From: Alternaria dauci
Taxonomy: Eukaryota > Ascomycota > Dothideomycetes > Pleosporales > Pleosporaceae
NCBI RefSeq assembly: GCF_042100115.1
Contig: NC_091272.1
Location: 558,001 to 622,000, forward strand
DNA: 64,000 nucleotides
Direction of reading: 5' to 3'
How positions within the stretch are numbered: the stretch's first letter is position 1; each line of letters opens with the position of its first letter. The position numbers and the translations under genes were made by a program. The notes under the pieces are model-generated. The model saw only the letters and a program-made list of their open reading frames with translations. It was not told where the DNA came from and did not search any database. Below, piece by piece: positions 56,452 to 64,000 of the stretch.

Positions 56452-59400
56452 ATGCTGATATGGCTGGAGTGTCTCGATTCGTGTTTGGATGACACGACTA
56501 TGGGCGGGATGACGGCAGTTATGTATACCAAAATATCGTTATGGCTTACAGTATGATAGGCCAAATATCTCAAAACTTTGAAAGATGTCCAAGTATCCTA
56601 CATCGTCTCAGCTGCTTCTGTGACTTGCGCCGGGCCGTGCTGGTCAAGTATAAAATCTTCTCTTCCACGCCTCTATTCTAGACTTTCATCAATCACTCTC
56701 CATTGTTTGTTCTTCAAAAACTGAACTAGAAACCATTTATGGTGTGCACCTGCTCCTTTGTCTATTTTTACATTCCTCAGCACCAAAAAATGCAACACTG
56801 ATAGAATGTGTGTAGTCGATTGTCCTATCCTTCAGAAATGCTCCTACAACATGCATGTCCGCGGTCTGCTGGCATTAAAAAAAATCAATCCGGCTGGCAA
56901 AAGTTGGCGGTGGGCATCGAGAATGGTATGAACGCAGAGTTATGGAGATTTGCCTCTGTCTCTCAATCGTCATCCTCCCAAGGTATACCATCGAAAAACA
57001 GCAACTATGGCCGACATGTTGTGCAAAGTAGTCACAAACGACTGCGGAAGGGATTACCAGAGCTCGCTATCTCGAGGTCGTTCGCCGCCGCATGATGGTG
57101 CGAAACGAACAAGGCCTACGAGCCATGAGCCAGGCTTGGGGGTATAAAAGTCTCAATCTGTCCGCTGGTTTCTTCTCTTCTACAAACTCACAGGCTTTTG
57201 AGTTGATCCAAAAATCAATCTCGGAAAAAAACGAATGCGCGCTTTTCTTCCCTGCGCTCTTTTTTTGAATTCCCAAAAGCCAGCAAGACAAAACCCATGT
57301 TTGCTCGTCGCTCTCCCATGAAAACAAAAAGAAAGATTGCGTAATTATGAGTCTGTTCCTCTTCGCCTTTGCAAACTTCTAAAAGTAGAGTCAGCAAAGT
57401 ACATGCAATTGGTCCAGTTCCAAAACGAAATGAAACAACTTGCATGTATAAGGATGCCCAAAAAGCTTACAGTGGCAGACTTTATGGACCTCAGCCTAGT
57501 TATGGATCTACCATACATGGACGTGGCTCAGAAATACATCCTAATACTTCGCATGGAAAATACCTGGCGAGTGGTTGCTGCATAAAACCTTGGAACCCTC
57601 CGTCTTCGCTGGCTGTTTCTCGTCTCCCTCGTCCCACATATCACCTTTTGTTCTCAAAAGCATAAAGCTTACATGATATGAAGCACTTCTCTTCCTGTCT
57701 CGATTCAGAACACTGATGCCGCATAACCGGAGGTGTAAAAATATAGAAACATGGCACCTTGGCAGTACTTTCATCGAGCCTGGAGAACTCTTGAAAAGCA
57801 AACAACAACGGCTACAGCGTATGTCTGGTTCGAGACGTAAACTTGTACGAAACATCAGGTTACCGTCTTCAGAGTGAGTTTCACCCAACACTTTCTATCG
57901 AAAATGACTGTCCTTCAACTATGGAAGTTGCTGGCGGCAGATGCGTGCATAAATTCTACTACTCTGGTGTGCGGTTCTTCTGTCTTCATTACACCACATT
58001 TAATGTTCACTGCAAAATAAACATGTCACTAGGGATGTGTGCCTTCTCTGTCTCTTCATTCAAAGAAGTCGAGAAAGATGGCATGACCAGCCCCTCTCTA
58101 AAAGGGTATGACCATACAAAATGGATTGTGTCCCCTGGCAGTGTTGCAAAATGAATGCCTGTTGTTAGCCAACCATGGGCAAGTCACTGGATTCCGAAAA
58201 CCGCAAACCATATCATTTTCAGCCTCAAGCCTTATCTCTCTGTCGTATCAACTTCATGGATTGTTGTGACGGGAGATCTTAGCTTGTCAGCTGGGGAAAG
58301 GCGTACATAAACCCTTCCTGAGCTGCTTCCCCTTACCTCCTTAAAACCACAAACTTTTATTCTTTACACCAAAACTACGCCACATGATATGCATGGCTCC
58401 GCTGGTGTGTCTATGCGGTTTCATTACCAAAAAAACTACTTCCTAGAACGCATGAGATGGCTTCTGCGTCTACTCTCTCACACCATCAAAACAAGTGCAT
58501 AGAGCTGAAACGAACAAAGCTTTCTCGTCACGCGACTCAAAAATGAAGATAACATCAGGTTGGCTGTCTGTAACATCTTCAAGAATTGAAGAATATCTCA
58601 AAATGGAGGAAACGACGTCAGGTGTTGTTAGCCTCGCACCAGTCCACATATCTACCCCGCCCTCTTCCTGACCTTCTTTCTAACCACAACACTGCATCTT
58701 TGACCTACCAAAACAAGTGTGGAGGCTACACATGTCCTCTGCTTTCTCCCTGCTTTCAATATGTTTAAAATCACAAACCGGTCTTGTTGATGTGTCCAGC
58801 ATCCGCCTACGCAAAAGGCCCAGCATTGTATTCACACCGAGTTTGTGAATCATGAAACCGCCTAGATTCAATTGGTACAGTTAAGAGACAAGAGGATTCT
58901 CATGAGACGGTTCCAAAGAGAGTGACGCAGTCTCCCATCGTTGTTTTTCGACTCCCACCACTCAACATAAATGCACTGTTCCTCCGCTCTTCTACATTAT
59001 CGGCCACACCCAAAACAACCAAAAGCACTGCCCTACATCAAATGCTAGGGGTTTGGCAAAGGCCTCACTTTCGAAAACTTCGAGGAAATTGACTATGTCT
59101 CCAAGGGACGTGCCAAACGGTTATCTCATTGCGGATGTTTATTCTCGGGTGACAAATCCATATCCGAAAGGTCGCATGATTGCAGACTTGGTGACTTTTG
59201 GCATTCAGGTCCGCAAACATTGACGATCACAAATCACACATTGAAATAAAAACCCATCTGGCATATTTGCATTCGTCGTGTTGTTTTGATATGTGTTGCT
59301 GCATACCGCACCTTCCTCAAGATGAGCGGATGCAGTCACCCCAGAGACCAAAGGACGCTTACTCTCCCCAGCAGTCGGTCATACCACTGATGAGGTATAA

Positions 59401-60947
59401 AGACCTGAGTTCTTGCACTCTCTGTCCTCCTATCTGCACATCGGTTTTCTATACCCAAAAGAAATGTGGAGAACATGGTTTGATGTCTGTCTTTGCCGAG
59501 AAAGAGCATCAAATTCGGTAACGAAATGGCAAATGTTTGTTCCTCTCGTTATTCACCTATCAAAAACTCGTCCGAGATGCAAAGCATGGTAGACTCAGGC
59601 CATGTTTCAGAGTCTCTGGAAGGCAGTGACGATAATACGCGTCTCCTCAATGCTCATGTTCGGCATTCTGGAAGATACTCATTGCCTACCCTTACTCCTT
59701 GAAGTTTGCCTGTTAAAGAAAAGGTGTCGTAGGATACCAGGAATGTTTCCCCTCGGCGTCCAGGCAATTTATCAAAACACAAATACTCAGGATATATGCT
59801 GTTCAGTTTGAACCTCGTGCTGATGGGAGCCATATCGCTGCAAGAGTATCGAGGCACACGTTTTCATGCGATTCAAAAGCGACGTAGCCCGACTCATGTG
59901 CGCTGTCTTCCCCTCTCCACATCGAAATAGAATGAAAGATCATGATGAAAGCGCGCAGCAGCTGCATTCACGAGCTCGTATGTGGGGAGGCAACACCAGA
60001 AATATGAATGTAAACTTGGACTACGACAAGGGACTGGAAATAATAGTGAATACTCCAGTATCGTCGTTGTCGCGAAAGCAAGCAACTAGGGAATCCACGG
60101 ACTCCACGATAGTCTCAGGCCCAGGATATAAAATTACGACAGAAGTTGAGAGCTATTCTTTTCACCCAAAGTCTCTCCATTCTATCAAACAGACATATCA
60201 CAGCTTGATGTCGCTTGCTTCAAAACCGAATCGAATTCACATCCATGTATGTTCCCCGGTCGACTCAAGACTTTCGACTGGAAGGGAAATGTCATCCAAA
60301 AAATGTACACGTCGTTCACATGCCTGCTCTCTTCCTCTCTTGCTCGCGAGAGAAATTCTGTTTTACTCAAAAACAAGCTCTTCACTTGCGCATGGCTGTT
60401 GCCACAAGACGGGGTCTACCTGCCCAAGAAGTATAACACTCCAGCGGGTGTCTCGACAGCGTCTCTAAACCGAGCGAAAACGACGTCATGGAGGCCAGAA
60501 GGCAGATGGAAGGATTACAAAACGAGGATTTGGATGGTTCAAATTGAGTTACCGTCCGCGGCATGACAAAGTAGTGTTTGTGCTCTGTGATACTGCGCAA
60601 ATGTTGCACGTGTGCCCAGCGGATGACGGGGACGTGTATAAATACCAAGCTCTGTCTTGTCCTTCTCTTCTTCCCAGCATCTCCAGCTCTGTAGTCCAAG
60701 ATCGGGATGGGAAAAACGTATGGTTTCGGCTGTGCTCTTCTTTCTTCTGCTATTTTCCAAATGACACTACCGGAAAGCTGATAGCGTGTGTTGCTCGAAC
60801 GGAAACTACTCCTGCTGATAAGCAACACCGATAATGAACGCGCATCAAGTTCCATGGCTCACAATCCCATGACCTCGAAACCACTTTTATATCGTACACT
60901 CAAAAAGAGAGTCTTTTAGGCAATGCCGAGCCCACAAACCATCCCAT
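56452..60947. other. 4.5 kb convergent region without a convincing gene
   Basis: This lies between the stops of lunapark (+) and RNase H2B (-). I read both strands and found no family signature. The longest frame (59866-60468, +) codes for a compositionally random 200 aa. Recurrent features: T/C-rich runs such as CTTCCTGA..CTTC followed within 20-60 bp by ACCAAAA or CCCAAAAG, and plus-strand TATA-like words at ~56650, ~57142 (GGTATAAAAG), ~59396, ~60127 and ~60635 (TATAAATA). These could mark noncoding transcripts or decayed repeats. No tRNA, 5S or snoRNA structure could be supported. Confidence 0.4.
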
Positions 60948-62207
60948 CTAGCTTCCCTTCGGCTTAACCATGAAAAAACTACTCAGTTTTTTCATGCCAC
61001 TTGTATCCGCCTTCTTCAACTGCTTGAGCCCCCTCCCCTCACTCTTCTTCTTCCTCTCGTCCTCCTCTTTCTTCCCCTTCTTCTCTTCCCGCTCCGCAAT
61101 CTTCTCTTCGTCTAGCTCGATGGCACGTTTCCGGCTTATGTTGTCGGATAAGGAGCGGAGTGAGAGAGCTTCGGATTTGAGGGCTGCAATGGAAGATAGG
61201 TGGGCTTCGAGTGGAGTGAAGCGCGGATTTAGGAGGGCGAGGAGGGGTGTGCGTAGGGATGGCGACATGTACGCGTTGAGGAGATAGGTTAAGGATGTGC
61301 GGAGACGGAGGAGGTGTGGAATCTCTTCAGGGGTTGTGAGGGCGGGTTTTGAAGGGGCGTCATCGACTGTTGTTGTGCTGGTCTCAACACTTGTTTCGGT
61401 TTCCACTGTTGTCGGCTTATTCTCCTTTTCTTCCCCAGTGTCTGTAGTTGTCGAGACGGCGCTTATTGTGCTTTCCTCTCGCTTTATGCTCATGATAGGG
61501 ATCTCCAGGGCGGTCTTGATGTACTTTTCTTCCAGCGATGGTGGCAGTCCATTTCTGACCATGCGCTCGGATTTTGCGAGCAGGATGTCGAGGAGTTTGG
61601 CGTGTGAGAGGCGGTACATGGATTCGTCGCCTGCGTCGACTGTATCGCATATCCTTCGTATCTTGGATTCTATCATCGGTTTCAGGGAGAGGTATTGTGA
61701 TAGCAGTGCTCTCCAATGTGGCGAAGCAGACGAGAGCGAGTCGAGGTAGTCGTCAAAGGCGAGGAAGTGTTGTTTGGTGTCTTTTGCGGACTTTGGTGCG
61801 AGGGCGGGGAGGACGAGGAAGAGTATGTCGATTGGTGTTGCGATGAAGAGGTCGGCTGACTTTGTGATGTAGCCGCTGCCTATCCGTGACGGGTCTATTC
61901 CTTCTGTGGTGTCATCCTCGGTCTTCTCTCCTGTTATCAACCAACTCCTACAGTCCTTTTTCGGCGCTGCGATGCGCGTGAACTCATAGAAGCCTTTCTC
62001 GGGACAGAAATAGTATCTTGAGGGGGTCTCGTTTGCGGGATTGTCGAGACTGATTATGCGCGCATCTTTGGATGTGTCTTTTGGCAGGACGAATAGCTTC
62101 GGGGGGTTTGACGTGCTTTCGGGTAGCGGTTTGGTAGTGGACGTGGTGGGTTCAGGTGTGGATTCTTTTGGGGTCGCTTTTGTTGGTTTTGAGCGTGTAC
62201 GTGCCAT
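60948..62207 (-). CDS. RNH202: ribonuclease H2 subunit B (Ydr279/RNH202 family)
   Basis: Intronless, 419 aa. Family blocks: FVLPKDTSKDARIISLDNP (triple barrel start), RYYFCPEKGFYEFTRIAAPKKDCRSWLI, GYITKSADLFIATPIDILFLVLPAL, then KQHFLAFDDYLDSL, IRRICDTVD and YRLSHAKLLDILLAKSERM. A charged coil precedes the extreme C-terminal MKKLSSFFM, a PIP-box-like motif (hydrophobic-x-x-Leu-x-x-Phe-Phe) for PCNA. With RNase H2A and H2C it removes ribonucleotides and RNA-DNA hybrids in the nucleus. A Thr/Glu-rich insert sits at ~250-290. The start MARTRSKPTKATPKE is basic, like a nuclear signal. The gene is divergent from MCM10. Confidence 0.9.
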   Translation of the reverse strand: MARTRSKPTKATPKESTPEPTTSTTKPLPESTSNPPKLFVLPKDTSKDARIISLDNPANETPSRYYFCPEKGFYEFTRIAAPKKDCRSWLITGEKTEDDTTEGIDPSRIGSGYITKSADLFIATPIDILFLVLPALAPKSAKDTKQHFLAFDDYLDSLSSASPHWRALLSQYLSLKPMIESKIRRICDTVDAGDESMYRLSHAKLLDILLAKSERMVRNGLPPSLEEKYIKTALEIPIMSIKREESTISAVSTTTDTGEEKENKPTTVETETSVETSTTTVDDAPSKPALTTPEEIPHLLRLRTSLTYLLNAYMSPSLRTPLLALLNPRFTPLEAHLSSIAALKSEALSLRSLSDNISRKRAIELDEEKIAEREEKKGKKEEDERKKKSEGRGLKQLKKADTSGMKKLSSFFMVKPKGS

Positions 62208-62542
62208 TGTGATGTATATATTAGTTCAATTGAATGCCAGTAGTATTTGTACAAATTGGAACTCGGTAAGGTGAAAGTGGTATAGCGAGTGTGAGGGAAA
62301 GTGAAGTCGAGTCGCGTCGCGTGGGTCCAGTGCAACACGCGCAATCCCTGTCACGTCACGGTTTCGAGTTAGATTAGTCTGGGGTGAACCACAGTCCGGT
62401 GTCAACAAACGCCAACGGGTCCCGGTAGTGCGCTTGTGAGTCCTGCCTGAAGATCTCAGTATCCTGCTTTTTTCCGACTATTGTACTGGCGTTGCTATGG
62501 GCGGCTGCGAGATAGCGCATCCGATACTGCACCATCACAACA
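62208..62542. promoter_or_regulatory. divergent promoter region (RNH202 / MCM10)
   Basis: 335 bp between two genome-maintenance genes. No clear MCB (ACGCGT) was found; GTCGCGTCGCGTGG near 62308 is a near-repeat with CGCGT cores that is loosely MCB-like. Confidence 0.45.
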
Positions 62543-64000
62543 ATGATCGTGCGGGAGAGCCCAAAGTCAAAAGGTGAGGCTGGTAGCGATGCCAACCGTG
62601 GCCGGGCGTGCGCTGACTCTTGTTGACAGTCAAAGACAACCAGCCCAACTGGCCCCCGCAGTCCTCTGTCGAAGCCCTTCTCAGCTCGCCGTCCGGACGT
62701 AAAAAGTACGAGAGCCGGCGCCAGCGCGATTCGACCTCGCCATCCCCCTCAAAACGCCGCCCCATGTCGCGCGGAGGCGTGCAAGCCAGTAGCGATGGAG
62801 AGGAGGACGAGGAGACGCTTCAATTGCAGCTGCAGGCCATCGAGGCCAAGCTCAAGCTGAAGGCGCTGCAGAAGAAGAAGAATGAGTCGCTGGACTTGGA
62901 CCGCAACGGCGCATCGTCACGAGCAAGCATGGCCGCCAGCATGCGCAGAATCGACCTATCGCGCCCCGACAGCAAGCACGACAACGACATCGAGGTCCCA
63001 CGCTCACCCGTCCGGGCGCGACAGGCGCCTACCGAGCCCAAGAGCCCTGCGCGGGTCATGTTGGGCATAGACAAGGGACTCACTGCCCGCGATGTTAGTC
63101 TCAAGCGGCCGGGGACCCCTGGACGACTGTCACGGCTGGGATTATCGAAAGGACCGGAAACGCCAAAGATCAAGTCCTTCAGCGAACGCATCGCAGAAAG
63201 CAGAAATAAGGAGAAGGAGCGTGAGGCCAAGGAGGAGAGAGCTGAGCAGAGGAGGAGCAGGGGCTTTGGCTTGCAGAACATGGAGGGAATCAGAGATCGG
63301 CCCTCACTCTCGCGAGCAAGTTCCGACCAGAGTTCGCGCGACATGCCACCGCCCGCCCCCAGGAGTCACAGCCGGACACAAAGTCTACAGAATCGGTCAT
63401 TCGGAAACCCTCCCACTCCACGGCCGGAGTCTACACTGTCCTTCAGGCCCGAGAGTTCACGCCCAACCTCATCTGCTTCCAAGTCCTCATCCAGCAGCTT
63501 TGGCACAACCCCGACCGCTGCACGATACGCCGAGATCTCATCACGCGACGACAGTACAGACGCACCCAGTTTTGAGTCCTTCTCTGGTCTGCACCTCAAG
63601 TCTAGAGAAATGCAACACAATGTCGTAACACGCACACTCGAAGGCAAAACTGTACTCACCATACCGCAGTTGCTGAAGACCGTCAAAGCGCCAGAGTACG
63701 ACCCGCCAGACTGGGAAAATGACTATGTTGTTCTCGGAGTCATTTGCTCAAAGTCAACACCGCACAACTCCAAGAACGCAGCCAGAGACCAGACTAGAGG
63801 CAAGCAGGACAATGAAATGGATCAGAATGGCAAGTTCATGGTCATCCGTCTAACCGACCTCAAATGGGAGCTGGACCTTTTTCTATTCGACACTGGCTTC
63901 TCGCAGTTCTGGAAGCTGCCTCTTGGTACGCTGGTTGCCATCCTCAACCCAGACATTATGCCACCACGGAACCGCGATAGCGGCAAGTTTTCACTAAAAC
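62543..64000 (+). CDS. MCM10: MCM10/DNA43 replication initiation factor, partial (3' end off right edge)
   Basis: Model: exon 1 62543..62573 (31 nt, MIVRESPKSK), intron 62574..62629 (GTGAGG..GACAG, 56 bp), exon 2 62630 to the window edge; about 467 residues visible. It starts with VKDNQPNWPPQSSVEALLSSPSGRKKYE and a coiled segment (ETLQLQLQAIEAKLKLKALQ). Then comes a long Ser/Arg/Pro-rich region with many SP/TP sites. The OB-fold begins at ~330 (VVTRTLEGKTVLTIPQLLKTV, DYVVLGVICSKS, KFMVIRLTDLKWELDLFLF, LPLGTLVAILNPDIMPP). The zinc finger expected after it lies beyond the window. Mcm10 activates the CMG helicase and recruits Pol alpha. Confidence 0.92.

Noticed and set aside
57825..57840. GGTTCGAGAC, resembling a Pol III B box
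   Set aside because: No A box or foldable acceptor and anticodon stems nearby; not a tRNA.
59939..59950. ATGATGAAAG, a box C-like snoRNA motif
   Set aside because: No box D (CTGA) or terminal stem at suitable distance.
59866..60468. Plus-strand 200-codon frame in the gene-free island
   Set aside because: Amino-acid composition is random-looking, overlapping frames are equally long, and no family feature is visible.

Overview
The window is a gene-dense stretch of a filamentous ascomycete nuclear genome. Most genes carry 1-4 very short introns (about 44-75 bp) with GT..AG ends and often a CTAAC/CTGAC-type branch site, and every family I recognise is of fungal type. Gene content (Gal80-like oxidoreductase, Rds1, CE12 esterase, MAL-type genes, Zn2Cys6 regulator) suits a Pezizomycotina species, probably a Dothideomycete such as a Pleosporales member. 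That placement is inference from style and content, not from a search. I found no rRNA, tRNA, CRISPR or intact transposon.

Layout. 1-1014: 5' part of a Tudor/AT-hook chromatin-type protein (runs off the left edge). 1.5-8.7 kb: PAQR/adiponectin-receptor-like membrane protein, CSN8/PSMD8/eIF3K-type protein, then a divergent ribosome-biogenesis pair (Brix protein SSF1 and DEAD-box helicase RRP3), and a small heme-binding-like protein. 9.6-15 kb: secretome-flavoured block (secreted hypothetical, rhamnogalacturonan acetylesterase, Rds1-like ferritin-fold stress protein). 16-31 kb: TRM1 tRNA methyltransferase, a PPxY membrane protein, HRI1 family protein, ribosomal protein eL13, a large LRR protein, a coiled-coil protein and a Gal80-like Gfo/Idh/MocA oxidoreductase. 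32-34.6 kb: a tandem pair of unrecognised paralogues sharing exon structure. 34.9-36.9 kb: U1-type zinc finger protein and an MCP1-like membrane protein. 37-43.1 kb: a MAL-like cluster (GH13 alpha-glucosidase, alpha-glucoside permease, Zn2Cys6 regulator), with an array of CGG-N8-CGG elements in the divergent promoter between enzyme and permease. 43.4-48.9 kb: four minus-strand genes of unknown function, one apparently frameshifted. 49.6-56.5 kb: conserved housekeeping genes (PDH E1-beta, ERG6, ECM2/SLT11, MZM1, lunapark). 56.5-60.9 kb: a 4.5 kb stretch with no convincing gene between two convergent genes. 60.9-64 kb: RNase H2 subunit B and the 5' part of MCM10 (runs off the right edge), a divergent genome-maintenance pair.

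The clearest functional unit is the MAL-like cluster: the permease would import maltose-type sugars, the cytosolic GH13 enzyme would hydrolyse them, and the linked Zn2Cys6 protein is a plausible regulator. The CGG-N8-CGG array matches the site format known for the Aspergillus starch regulator AmyR. The most novel-looking coding content is the tandem paralogue pair at 32.0-34.6 kb. Exon coordinates were worked out by hand from splice signals, reading-frame continuity and family similarity, so they should be treated as models.
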